The position numbers were made by a program, and so were the translations under genes. This document shows, piece after piece, positions 48,952 through 59,086 of a stretch of DNA of 64,000 nucleotides. Source of the stretch: Pseudomonas sp. GD03944 (GTDB taxonomy: Bacteria; Pseudomonadota; Gammaproteobacteria; Pseudomonadales; Pseudomonadaceae); contig NZ_JAOCAH010000010.1 in NCBI RefSeq assembly GCF_029839275.1, positions 62,001 through 126,000 of the forward strand, in the 5' to 3' direction. Position 1 is the first letter of the stretch, and every line of letters begins with the position of its first letter. The notes below the pieces were generated by a model. The model was not told the origin of the DNA and made no database searches. It saw only the letters and a program-made list of their open reading frames with translations.

Positions 48952-49857
48952 TCAGCCCTTGCCCTTGGTCCGGGTCAGGTGCGGGCCGCCGTTCTTTTCC
49001 AGGTACTGGATGATGATGCCGGCCACGTCCTTGCCGGTGGTGGTCTCGATGCCTTCCAGGCCGGGGGAGGAGTTCACCTCCATCACCAGCGGGCCGTGGT
49101 GCGAACGCAGGATGTCCACGCCGGCCACCGACAGCCCCATGACCTTGGCCGCGCGGATGGCGGTCATGCGTTCTTCCGGGGTGATCTTCACCAGGCTGGC
49201 GGTGCCGCCGCGGTGCAGGTTGGAGCGGAACTCGCCGGCCTTGGCCTGACGCTTCATCGCGGCGATGACCTTGTCGCCGACCACGAAGCAGCGGATGTCG
49301 GCGCCGCCGGCTTCCTGGATGTATTCCTGGACCATGATGTTCTGCTTCAGGCCCATGAACGCCTCGATCACCGACTCGGCGGCCTTTTCCGTCTCGCACA
49401 GCACCACGCCGATGCCCTGGGTGCCTTCCAGCACCTTGATCACCAGCGGGGCGCCATTGACCATCTGGATCAGGTCGGGAATGTCGTCCGGGGAGTGGGC
49501 GAAGCCGGTCACCGGCAGGCCCACGCCGCGCCGTGACAGCAGCTGCAGCGAGCGCAGCTTGTCACGGGAGCGGGCGATGGCCACCGATTCGTTGAGCGGG
49601 AACACGCCCATCATCTCGAACTGGCGCAGCACCGCGCAGCCGTAGAAGGTCACCGAGGCGCCGATGCGCGGGATCACCGCGTCGAAGCCCTCCAGCGGCG
49701 CACCCCGGTAGTGGATCTGCGGCTTGTGGCTGGCGATGTTCATGTAGGCCCGCAAGGTGTCGATCACCACCATGTCATGCCCGCGCTGCTGGCCTGCTTC
49801 GACCAGGCGGCGGGTGGAATACAGACGCGGATTACGCGACAGCACGGCGATTTTCAT
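48952..49857 (-). CDS. rimK: RimK, ribosomal protein S6:glutamate ligase
   Basis: 301 residues, ATP-grasp fold. Motifs are KIAVLSRNPRLYSTRRLVEA, the ATP-binding GAPLVIKVLEGTQGIGVVLC stretch, IMVQEYIQEAGGADIRCFVV and the metal site ending LVMEVNSSPGLEGIETTTG. RimK adds glutamates to the C-terminus of ribosomal protein S6 and alters the proteome. Its start overlaps the stop of the upstream rimB-type protease gene (ATGA), so they are coupled. In P. fluorescens RimK activity responds to cyclic-di-GMP and to the RimA/RimB partners. Confidence 0.95.
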   Translation of the reverse strand: MKIAVLSRNPRLYSTRRLVEAGQQRGHDMVVIDTLRAYMNIASHKPQIHYRGAPLEGFDAVIPRIGASVTFYGCAVLRQFEMMGVFPLNESVAIARSRDKLRSLQLLSRRGVGLPVTGFAHSPDDIPDLIQMVNGAPLVIKVLEGTQGIGVVLCETEKAAESVIEAFMGLKQNIMVQEYIQEAGGADIRCFVVGDKVIAAMKRQAKAGEFRSNLHRGGTASLVKITPEERMTAIRAAKVMGLSVAGVDILRSHHGPLVMEVNSSPGLEGIETTTGKDVAGIIIQYLEKNGGPHLTRTKGKG

Positions 49858-50321
49858 TGGGCACCGGAAAGGTCGATGAGCGAGGGTTTGTCTTGTACAT
49901 AAGCCAGGGCCGGGTTGACCACCAGCTGACCGTCAATCAGTGCCTTGGATCCCAGAAGTACGCGGTAGCGCATGGTTTTCCGGCAGGCGAGGGTGAATTC
50001 CACCGACCACAGCCGGTCGCCGAGGGACAGCTGGGTGCGGATCACGTAGCGTGACTGGGCCTGGCCGTTGGAGCTCTTGATCCGCTTGACCGTCACCAGC
50101 GGCGCCTCGCAGCGGTGGCGCCGCTGCACCAGGGTGCCGAGGTGAGCGGTGAAGCGCACCCAGTCTTCGCCGTCGCGCTGGAAGGGCTGGATGTCACTGG
50201 CGTGCAGGCTGGAGGTGCTGGCGCCGGTGTCGATTTTCGCGCGCAGGCCGACCATGCCCAGTTCCGGCAGATTGATCCACTCGCGCAGACCGATCACAGA
50301 GAGGTGGTCGAAGGTTTTCAA
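49854..50321 (-). CDS. rimB: RimB-type ATP-dependent zinc protease
   Basis: About 155 residues from TTG 50321, with GGAAG six bases upstream; a longer frame to 50396 is not supported by homology. The aspartic-protease-like core LRAKIDTGASTSSLHASDIQ is the retropepsin-like motif of the 'ATP-dependent zinc protease' family (also RimB/RloB neighbours of rimK). RVLLGSKALIDGQLVVNP ends the domain. It is the partner of RimK in P. fluorescens. Its stop overlaps the rimK start. Confidence 0.85.
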   Translation of the reverse strand: MKTFDHLSVIGLREWINLPELGMVGLRAKIDTGASTSSLHASDIQPFQRDGEDWVRFTAHLGTLVQRRHRCEAPLVTVKRIKSSNGQAQSRYVIRTQLSLGDRLWSVEFTLACRKTMRYRVLLGSKALIDGQLVVNPALAYVQDKPSLIDLSGAQ

Positions 50322-50512
50322 GGCAGGCTTCCGTTGAGGTTCCAGGCATTCTAGGGGGCAGACCGATCCCGTGGCGAGTCGTGCCGTCGCGCCCATGCAA
50401 CGGGCGAGATTTTTTCGACAACGTGGCGCGCACTGAATCGAGAATAGACCCTCATGCCTTATGATCCCGGCATCCTGCGGGATTCATGCAGGCAAGGCTG
50501 ATTGAGTGAACG

Positions 50513-50911
50513 ATGAGCGATAAAGATGACGATAAGGTGCGCCTCGACAAATGGTTGTGGGCCGCACGCTTCTACAAGACCCGCGCCCTGGCCAAGGCGG
50601 CCATCGAAGGTGGCAAGGTGCATTGCCGCGGCGAGCGCTGCAAGCCGAGCAAGGAGCCCAAGGTCGGGGATGAGCTGCTGATCCGCACCGGTTTCGACGA
50701 GCGCACGGTGGTGATCCAGGCGCTGTCGGTGGTGCGGCGTGGCGCGCCGCAAGCCCAGACGCTGTACAGCGAGACGCCGGAGAGCATCGCCCGCCGCGAG
50801 CAGGCGGCGGAGCAGCGCAAGGCCGGCGCCCTGGGCGTACAGACCGACGGCCGGCCGAGCAAGAAACAGCGTCGCCAGCTGTTTCAGTTCCGCGGCGGCC
50901 AGGACGACTGA
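50513..50911 (+). CDS. hslR: ribosome-associated heat-shock protein Hsp15
   Basis: 132 residues. The S4 RNA-binding domain is KVRLDKWLWAARFYKTRALA and AAIEGGKVHCRGERCKPSKE (residues 8-70). The basic C-terminus (RPSKKQRRQLFQFRGGQ) is typical of Hsp15, which binds free 50S subunits carrying nascent chains and frees stalled ones. The gene is divergent from rimB across 191 bp and is followed by a single REP element. Confidence 0.95.
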   Translation: MSDKDDDKVRLDKWLWAARFYKTRALAKAAIEGGKVHCRGERCKPSKEPKVGDELLIRTGFDERTVVIQALSVVRRGAPQAQTLYSETPESIARREQAAEQRKAGALGVQTDGRPSKKQRRQLFQFRGGQDD

Positions 50912-50914
50912 CCT

Positions 50915-50936
50915 GTGGGAGGGGCTTCAGCCGCGA
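50915..50936 (+). repeat. single REP element
   Basis: GTGGGAGGGGCTTCAGCCGC plus GA. It is the same core as the inverted pair at 4530-4589, placed between the convergent ends of hslR and the PAP2 gene. Confidence 0.85.
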
Positions 50937-50981
50937 CGGCGGTTACCCGTGTTGCGACTCAGGCCCCGGTGCTGCAAGGAC

Positions 50982-51779
50982 TCAGTGGGCCTTGATCACC
51001 GTCAGCTGGCGCAGCCCCGGTACGTGCTGCAACACCACCAGCACCGGCCGGCTGATCCAGGCCAGGCCGTTGGCGATGTGGCTCGCCAGCGGGGTGCAGT
51101 AGCCCCAGGCGAAGGCCAGCAGGGCCACCACCACGCCGCCGATGGTCACGTCCACCAGCCAGTGGGCGCCGGTGACCAGGCGCGGCAGCATGAACAGCAC
51201 CACCAGGGTCAGGTTGAACGTGCGCTTCCAGCCGCGGCTGAACAGGGTCATGAACATCCCCCAGAGCAGCAGGACCGAGGCGTGGTCGCCCGGGAAACTG
51301 CGGCTGGAGCGGTCCTTCAGCTCGAAGACGCGTTCGAGGCCCGGGAACGAGTCGCTCAGGTGAATGGCGCCGGCCACCACCATCGACGGGCTGGCGTGCT
51401 GCCAGCCCAGGTTGTTGGCGAGCTTGGTGAACAGCACGCGAATCACCAGCAGCACCATCAGCAGCGCGACGAAGGTGAACAGGGCGGTGCGCAGCTCGCC
51501 GTCGGCGAAGACCCAGCGCGGGTGGACCAGCAGGGTCAGCATCAGGCCGCCGAGCAGGATGTCGCACAGGCGGATGCTGGTCAGGGCCCAGATGCCGTCC
51601 CACAGGAAATGTTGATTGAGCGAGCCATTGAGGCCATGGAACAGCCACAGGTTGGCGCTTTCCCACAGCTCGCGGGTTGCGGGCAGCAGCCAGCTGCCGA
51701 GCACGGCCAGGGCCAGCAGGTTGAGGCCCAGCAGGGCCGGCCATCGCCAAGTGGCTTGGATGCGGTGGGCTTTGTCCAT
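50982..51779 (-). CDS. PAP2-family membrane phosphatase
   Basis: 265 residues, about six membrane helices. The PAP2 active-site motifs are SRSFPGDHASVLLLWG (residues 160-175, with Ser and His of the PSGH-type motif) and RLVTGAHWLVDVTIGG (the SR-x5-H-x3-D motif, His and Asp). The first basic motif is KDRSSR. Layout and length resemble lipid-A or undecaprenyl-diphosphate phosphatases and phosphotransferases such as LpxT; which lipid it uses is not clear. Pseudomonads keep this gene between hslR and hslO. Confidence 0.88.
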   Translation of the reverse strand: MDKAHRIQATWRWPALLGLNLLALAVLGSWLLPATRELWESANLWLFHGLNGSLNQHFLWDGIWALTSIRLCDILLGGLMLTLLVHPRWVFADGELRTALFTFVALLMVLLVIRVLFTKLANNLGWQHASPSMVVAGAIHLSDSFPGLERVFELKDRSSRSFPGDHASVLLLWGMFMTLFSRGWKRTFNLTLVVLFMLPRLVTGAHWLVDVTIGGVVVALLAFAWGYCTPLASHIANGLAWISRPVLVVLQHVPGLRQLTVIKAH

Positions 51780-51876
51780 AGAATGACGCTCCTTGATCGT
51801 CCTGTCCGAAAGTGGCGCCGCGCTTTATAAAGGCCTCGCGCCGCTCTGTCATCCTTTGTTCACATCTGGTTGCCCC

Positions 51877-52770
51877 ATGCACAACACCGATCACACCCAG
51901 CGCTTCCTGTTCGACGACTCCGATGTTCGTGGTGAGTTGGTCGGTCTGAGCGAGAGCTACCAGCATGTCCTGGCCAAGCACCCCTACCCGCAGCCGGTGG
52001 CGCAACTGCTCGGCGAACTGCTGGCCGCCGCGTCGCTGCTGGTCAGCACCCTCAAGTTCGACGGGCAACTGATCCTCCAGGCGCGTTCGTCCGGCGCCGT
52101 GCCGTTGCTGATGGTCGAATGCTCCAGCGAAGGCGAAGTGCGCGGCATCGCGCGCTACCACGCCGAGCAGATCGGGACCGGCGCCGGCCTGACCGAGCTG
52201 ATGCCCGAAGGCGTGCTGGCGATCACTGTCGAGCCGCGCCAGGGCCAGCGTTACCAGGGCATCGTCGGCCTCGAGGGTGTCGACCTGGCCGCCTGCCTGA
52301 CCGATTACTTCGCCAGTTCCGAACAGCTGGCCACCCGGGTCTGGCTGTGCGCCGACGGCCAGCGCGCCCGTGGCCTGCTGCTGCAGCAGCTGCCGCCCGA
52401 TCGCCTGAAAGACGATGAAGCCCGCGAGGCCAGCTGGGAGCACGTGGTGACCCTCGCCGCGACCCTGACCAACGAAGAGCTGCTGGGCCTGGACAACGAA
52501 ACGGTCCTGCACCGTCTCTACCACGAAGAGCCGCTGCGCCTGTTCGAGCCGCGCCTGCTGCAATTCCGCTGCAGCTGCTCCCGTGAACGTTCCGCCAGGG
52601 CGCTGGTCAGTTTAGGGCAGGCCGATGCCGAGCTGCTGCTCGAAGAGCATGACGGCAGCGTGGTCATCGACTGCCAGTTCTGCAACGAACGCTATGCCTT
52701 CGACGCCGCCGATGTTGCGCAACTCTTCGCCGGTGGCGGCAGTCAGGCACCGTCTGACACGCGGCATTGA
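51877..52770 (+). CDS. hslO: redox-controlled chaperone Hsp33
   Basis: 297 residues. The N-terminal substrate-binding domain (TQRFLFDDSDVRGELVGLSE, RTQAR-like PYPQPVAQLLGELLAAASLL) precedes the C-terminal redox switch of four cysteines: CSCSRERSARALVSLG, then CQFCNERYAFD. These bind zinc when reduced and release it when oxidised, activating the chaperone. ATG 51877 is the first start giving the conserved N-terminus. A palindrome (52797-52820) follows. Confidence 0.95.
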   Translation: MHNTDHTQRFLFDDSDVRGELVGLSESYQHVLAKHPYPQPVAQLLGELLAAASLLVSTLKFDGQLILQARSSGAVPLLMVECSSEGEVRGIARYHAEQIGTGAGLTELMPEGVLAITVEPRQGQRYQGIVGLEGVDLAACLTDYFASSEQLATRVWLCADGQRARGLLLQQLPPDRLKDDEAREASWEHVVTLAATLTNEELLGLDNETVLHRLYHEEPLRLFEPRLLQFRCSCSRERSARALVSLGQADAELLLEEHDGSVVIDCQFCNERYAFDAADVAQLFAGGGSQAPSDTRH

Positions 52771-52796
52771 TTCGATAGGTTTTGCCTATTGACCCA

Positions 52797-52820
52797 CTTG
52801 GCAGAAGGGAGGCTGCCAAG
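52797..52820 (+). repeat. 8-bp inverted repeat between hslO and pckA
   Basis: CTTGGCAG and CTGCCAAG flank an 8-nt purine-rich spacer, 26 bp after the hslO stop and 107 bp before pckA. A CATACT -10 candidate for pckA lies about 20 bp further on. It may terminate hslO or act as an operator for pckA. Confidence 0.5.
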
Positions 52821-52927
52821 GGAGGTGCTTTCTGGCATACTCCCGCGACTTTTTTATCGCTGTAGTCGAACTGGCGTTCTACTACACAACGTTCGAAAGA
52901 CTCGGCCGCCGGCCGACGGGGACCCAC

Positions 52928-54469
52928 ATGACGCAAGCCACTCCCGCTGTGTACACCAACATCAGCGCAGCTCAACTGGTCGAAGAAGCCATTCGCCGCG
53001 GCGAAGGCGAACTGGCCGCCAACGGCTCGTTGGTCGTACGCACTGGCCACCGCACTGGTCGTTCGCCGGCTGACCGTTTCATCGTTCAGGAGCCGAGCAC
53101 CGACGCCCAGATCGCCTGGGGCGGGATCAACCGTCCGTTCCCGGCCGACAAGTTCGATGCCCTGTGGGACCGCGTCGAGGCCTTCAACAAGGCCCAGGAC
53201 CATTTCGTTTCCCTGGTGCACGTCGGCTCCGCCGAAGAGCACTACCTGCCGGTCAAGATGACCACCGCTACCGCCTGGCAGAACCTGTTCGGCCGTCAGC
53301 TGTTCATCAACCCGCAGGCCTACAACCCGGCTGGCCGCACCGAGTGGCAAGTGCTCAACGTCGCCAACTTCGAGTGCGTGCCGGGGCGTGATGGCACCAA
53401 TTCCGATGGCTGCGTGATCATCAACTTCGCCGCCAAGAAAGTGCTGATCGCCGGCATGCGTTACGCCGGTGAAATGAAGAAAGCCATGTTCTCTGTGCAG
53501 AACTTCCTGCTGCCGGAAAAAGACGTGCTGCCGATGCACTGCGCCGCCAACATCGGCGAAGAAGGCGACGTGACCCTGTTCTTCGGTCTGTCCGGCACCG
53601 GCAAGACCACCCTGTCCGCCGACGAATCGCGTTACCTGATCGGTGACGACGAGCACGGCTGGGGCGAAGGCGTGGTGTTCAACATCGAAGGCGGTTGCTA
53701 CGCCAAGTGCATCGACCTGTCCGAGAAGAACGAGCCGGTCATCTGGAAAGCCATCCAGTTCGGCACCGTGCTGGAAAACGTCGTCCTCGACGACAGCCGC
53801 ACCCCGGACTACGCCGACGACAGCCTGACCCAGAACAGCCGTGCGGCCTACCCGCTGGAATACGTCGAGAAGCGCAGCGAGAAGAACCTCGGCGGCGAGC
53901 CGAACGCGGTGATCTTCCTGACCTGCGACCTGACCGGCGTGCTGCCGCCTGTGTCGATCCTCAACAACGAGCAGGCGGCCTACCACTTCCTGTCCGGCTA
54001 TACCGCGCTGGTCGGTTCCACCGAAATGGGTTCGGGCGGCGGCATCAAGTCGACCTTCTCCACCTGCTTCGGCGCACCGTTCTTCCCGCGTCCGGCCGGC
54101 GTCTACGCCGAGCTGCTGATCAAGCGCATCAATGCCTTCGGCTCCAAGGTCTACCTGGTCAACACCGGCTGGACCGGCGGTGGCTACGGTGTCGGCAAGC
54201 GCTTCAACATCCCGACCACCCGTGGCGTGATCGCTGCGATCCAGAGTGGCGCGCTGATCGGTGCCGAGACCGAGCACCTGCCGATCATCAACCTGGATGT
54301 GCCGAAGTCGGTGCCGGGCGTCGAAACCAACCTGCTCAACCCGCGCAACACCTGGGCTGACAAGAACGCCTACGACGAAGCCGCCAAGGGCCTGGCCAAG
54401 CTGTTCATCGACAACTTCCAGAAGTTCGACGTGAGCGACGCCATCAAGAACGCCGGTCCTCAGCTGTAA
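52928..54469 (+). CDS. pckA: phosphoenolpyruvate carboxykinase (ATP)
   Basis: 513 residues. ATP-type PEPCK signatures are RTGHRTGRSPADRFIV, the kinase-1a P-loop GLSGTGKTTLSADESRYLIG, the kinase-2 DDEHGWGEGVVFNIEGGCYA and RNTWADKNAYDEAAKGL near the end. It converts oxaloacetate and ATP to phosphoenolpyruvate, the entry to gluconeogenesis that pseudomonads need on organic acids. Codon use is strongly biased, as expected for a highly expressed gene. A strong terminator follows at 54484-54520. Confidence 0.97.
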   Translation: MTQATPAVYTNISAAQLVEEAIRRGEGELAANGSLVVRTGHRTGRSPADRFIVQEPSTDAQIAWGGINRPFPADKFDALWDRVEAFNKAQDHFVSLVHVGSAEEHYLPVKMTTATAWQNLFGRQLFINPQAYNPAGRTEWQVLNVANFECVPGRDGTNSDGCVIINFAAKKVLIAGMRYAGEMKKAMFSVQNFLLPEKDVLPMHCAANIGEEGDVTLFFGLSGTGKTTLSADESRYLIGDDEHGWGEGVVFNIEGGCYAKCIDLSEKNEPVIWKAIQFGTVLENVVLDDSRTPDYADDSLTQNSRAAYPLEYVEKRSEKNLGGEPNAVIFLTCDLTGVLPPVSILNNEQAAYHFLSGYTALVGSTEMGSGGGIKSTFSTCFGAPFFPRPAGVYAELLIKRINAFGSKVYLVNTGWTGGGYGVGKRFNIPTTRGVIAAIQSGALIGAETEHLPIINLDVPKSVPGVETNLLNPRNTWADKNAYDEAAKGLAKLFIDNFQKFDVSDAIKNAGPQL

Positions 54470-54483
54470 GCTGAACCCGTTCT

Positions 54484-54520
54484 GACAAAGGCCGCCTTCG
54501 GGTGGCCTTTGTCGTTTCTG
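54484..54520 (+). terminator. intrinsic terminator after pckA
   Basis: GACAAAGGCCGCC (54484-54496) pairs with GGTGGCCTTTGTC (54501-54513) across a stable TTCG loop, then GTTTCT. This is a strong Rho-independent terminator. Confidence 0.9.
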
Positions 54521-54571
54521 GGCCGATCCTTTTCTGCGTGCGCGGATGGGCCACCGCTGCCGTCCGGCATT

Positions 54572-54665
54572 CGTGGGAGAGGCCTTGGCCTCGAGCTCGG
54601 CGTCCCGCGCGTTTAGCCGATGTGTCGGTCGGATTAAAAGCTCGCGGACAAGTCCGCTCCTACGG
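54572..54665. repeat. two degenerate REP units in opposite orientation
   Basis: A plus-strand copy at 54572-54594 and a minus-strand-type copy at 54640-54665 (GCTCGCGGACAAGTCCGCTC core) flank about 45 bp. They fill most of the 358-bp gap between pckA and recQ, which otherwise holds only the pckA terminator and the recQ leader. Confidence 0.6.
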
Positions 54666-54827
54666 GGTAAGCCGCACTACCGGGGCCCTGTAATCGCCAC
54701 CCCTGGCAGCACCTGGCCAGATGCCCCTACCTGGATCGGCGGGACGCTCGTTTCGCCCCCGGGTGGTTTCATCGAACGTACCGCGTTATGGTCATCGACC
54801 CTTCAGCGGTCAATGGAGTGACAGCTC

Positions 54828-56756
<1,929 letters not shown>

Positions 56757-56762
56757 ATGGGT

Positions 56763-57383
56763 TTAGCGCTGGCGTTGGGCCTGCCCCTGGGCCCAGGTCC
56801 ACTCCAGCAACTGGCTGGACAGCTGATCGCCTGCCAGGCCGAAGGCCCGGACCACCGCCGGCACCGAGGTGTCCACGGCCGGTTGGCGCACCTCGAAACG
56901 GCGGCTGGCGACGATCCGTTGGCTGGCGGTGTTGACCAGCCGGGCATCCAGCAGGATGTGCGCGGTCGGGCGACCGTCCAGGTAGTCGCTCTGGAAGGCG
57001 CGCAGGTCGGTGTTGATTTCCAGGTCGGCCTGCAGGCGCGCATCGTCGCTGCTCACCGCGGGCATCCGGCCATCGGCCAGGAAGGCGTCGATCAGGCGGT
57101 TGCGCAGCAGCAGCGGTCCCTTGTCGCTCCAGCGTGCCCCCTGGTAGGCGCTGATCCGGTCGCCCTCGGGAATCACCGCGATGCGCGTGCTGTCGAGCAA
57201 CTGGCTGGCCAGGGGCGTGTTGATCCGCAGCGACCAGGCCACGGGAGCGGCCCCTGGCTGCGCCGGTTCGGCGGTGCTGGCCGGCAGCAGGTAGACGTCC
57301 AACGGCTCGCTCTTGGGCAGGATCGAGCAGGCGCTGAGCAGGCTGGCCAGCGCCAGGGTGGTGAGGCAAAGCAGGCGTCTCAT
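56763..57383 (-). CDS. ABC-transport auxiliary lipoprotein (PqiC-like)
   Basis: 206 residues. The lipobox is ALASLLSACSILP, with lipidated Cys near residue 19. The mature part fits the 'ABC-type transport auxiliary lipoprotein component' family: DVYLLPASTAEPAQPGAAPV, LRINTPLASQLLDSTRIAVI, SAYQGARWSDKGPLLLRNRL and RLVNTASQRIVASRRFEVRQ. Related PqiC lipoproteins form the outer-membrane end of MCE-type lipid pathways. Its start overlaps the stop of the MlaD-like gene (ATGA), placing it last of a four-gene operon. Confidence 0.88.
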   Translation of the reverse strand: MRRLLCLTTLALASLLSACSILPKSEPLDVYLLPASTAEPAQPGAAPVAWSLRINTPLASQLLDSTRIAVIPEGDRISAYQGARWSDKGPLLLRNRLIDAFLADGRMPAVSSDDARLQADLEINTDLRAFQSDYLDGRPTAHILLDARLVNTASQRIVASRRFEVRQPAVDTSVPAVVRAFGLAGDQLSSQLLEWTWAQGQAQRQR

Positions 57384-58297
57384 GGTTGGAATTCCTTGAT
57401 CGGTTCGCTGCGCAGCAGGTAGCCGGCGGGGTCCTGTTCCAGTTGGCGGGAGAACGCGCGCAACGAGCCGAGGGTTTCGCGCAGGTCGCTGATCGCCGGG
57501 CCGATTTCGCCCATGCTGCGCATGCCGTTGCCGAGGGCTTCGTGGTTGTCGTTCAGCAGGCGCTCGATGGTGCTGCTGCTGCGCTCCAGGGAGGCCATCA
57601 GGCGTTCGGCATTGGCCAGGGTCTGCTGGCCGTCGGTGGCCAGCATGCGTTTGGCCTCCTGCATCAGGCTGGCTGCTTCGCGGGTGGCATGGGTGATCTG
57701 CTGCAGGGCGACGCCGATGTCATCGCCGTGGGAGGCGACGCTGGCGGTGATCTGCTCCAGGTGCGCCAGGGTCTTGGACACCCGCTCGGCGTTCTGCTCG
57801 GAGAACATGCGGTTGGCCTGGTCCAGCAGGCGGGTGACGCTGACCACCAGGTCCTCGCTGTTGGCCATCAGGCGCGACAGAGGCGAGGGGTCGGCGACGA
57901 TTTCCGCCGGCTTGCCGCCTTCGCCTTCCAGGTTCGGGCTGCCGGGCGTGCCGCTGTACAGCTGGATGACCGCCGTGCCGGTGATCCCGGTGATAGTCAG
58001 GCGGGCGCGGGTGTCGGCCTTGATCGGCGTCTGGTCGACGATGCGCACGTGGGCCCGCACCTGGCGCGGGTCGTTCGGGTTGAGCCGCAGGCTGACCACG
58101 TCGCCGATCTTGATCCCGCTGTACTGCACGGCGCTGCCCTGGGACAGGCCCGTGACGGCCTCGTTGAAGATCACTACGTATTCCTTGAACTCACGGTCGG
58201 CGCCGGCCTTGCTCAGCCACAGGGCGAACAGCAGCGCCGCCCCCACGGTGATGACCGTGAACAGTCCGATCAGTACGTGATGGGCGCGGGGTTCCAT
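57380..58297 (-). CDS. MCE/MlaD-family lipid-transport protein
   Basis: 305 residues. One N-terminal membrane helix (VLIGLFTVITVGAALLFALW) is followed by an MCE domain (EYVVIFNEAVTGLSQGSAVQ, YSGIKIGDVVSLRLNPND, ITGITGTAVIQLYSGTPG; about 40-125) and a long helical tail (about 150-300). MlaD-type proteins form hexameric rings that hold phospholipids in the periplasm. It starts directly after the stop of the ATPase gene with no gap and is longer than E. coli MlaD (183 residues), closer to the tail-bearing MCE forms. Confidence 0.92.
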   Translation of the reverse strand: MEPRAHHVLIGLFTVITVGAALLFALWLSKAGADREFKEYVVIFNEAVTGLSQGSAVQYSGIKIGDVVSLRLNPNDPRQVRAHVRIVDQTPIKADTRARLTITGITGTAVIQLYSGTPGSPNLEGEGGKPAEIVADPSPLSRLMANSEDLVVSVTRLLDQANRMFSEQNAERVSKTLAHLEQITASVASHGDDIGVALQQITHATREAASLMQEAKRMLATDGQQTLANAERLMASLERSSSTIERLLNDNHEALGNGMRSMGEIGPAISDLRETLGSLRAFSRQLEQDPAGYLLRSEPIKEFQP

Positions 58298-59086
58298 TCA
58301 GTGTCCTCCTGCCGGGCCGCTGGCGGCGTGCTTGGCCGCGCGCCCGCGCGGACCATGGAAATAGTCGTGAATCCACGGATCGTCGGTGGCCGCGACGACC
58401 TCCAGGCGATCCGCCACCAGCACGCGTTTCTGGCCCAGTACCGCCACGCGGTCGCACAGGGTGTAGAGGCTGTCCAGGTCATGGGTGACCAGGAATACAC
58501 TCAGACCCAGGCCGTCACGCAAGGTGCGGATCAATTGGTCGAAGGCGGCGGCACCGATCGGGTCGAGGCCGGCGGTGGGTTCGTCGAGAAACAGGATGTC
58601 CGGGTCCAGCGCCAGCGCCCGGGCCAGTGCGGCGCGCTTGACCATGCCGCCGGACAGCTCGCTCGGGTATTTGTCGCCGGCGTTGCTGGGCAGCCCGGCC
58701 AGGGCCAGCTTGACCTCGGCCAGGTGCTCGGCGTCGGCGCGGCTAAGGCCGGCGTGTTCGATCAGCGGCAGGGCGATGTTCTCGGTCACGGTCAGCGAGG
58801 AAAACAGCGCGCCACGCTGGTAGAGCACGCCGAAGCGGCGCTCCAGGTGCGAGCGCTGGTCCGGCGGCAGCGCCAGCAGGTCTTCGCCGAACACCCGGAT
58901 ACTGCCCCCGGTGGGCTGGCGCAGGCCGACGATGCTGCGCAGCAGCACCGATTTGCCGGTGCCCGAGCCGCCGACCACGCCGAGGATTTCGCCGCGCTTG
59001 AGCTGCAGATTCAGGTCCTGGTGCACGGTCTGCGCGCCGAAGCGATTGACCAGGCCGCGCACCTCGATGATGGCGTCGTCCGTCAC
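58298..59086 (-). CDS. Mla-type lipid ABC transporter ATP-binding protein
   Basis: 262 residues from GTG 59086, which overlaps the permease stop (GTGA). Walker A VVGGSGTGKSVLLRSIVGL, signature LSGGMVKRAALARALALDPD and Walker B ILFLDEPTAGLDP are clear. The SGGM form of the signature and the GLVNRFGAQTVHQDLNL start mark the MlaF group of phospholipid transport ATPases. It works with the permease upstream and the MCE protein downstream. Earlier in-frame starts lie inside the permease gene and are less likely. Confidence 0.9.
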   Translation of the reverse strand: MTDDAIIEVRGLVNRFGAQTVHQDLNLQLKRGEILGVVGGSGTGKSVLLRSIVGLRQPTGGSIRVFGEDLLALPPDQRSHLERRFGVLYQRGALFSSLTVTENIALPLIEHAGLSRADAEHLAEVKLALAGLPSNAGDKYPSELSGGMVKRAALARALALDPDILFLDEPTAGLDPIGAAAFDQLIRTLRDGLGLSVFLVTHDLDSLYTLCDRVAVLGQKRVLVADRLEVVAATDDPWIHDYFHGPRGRAAKHAASGPAGGH

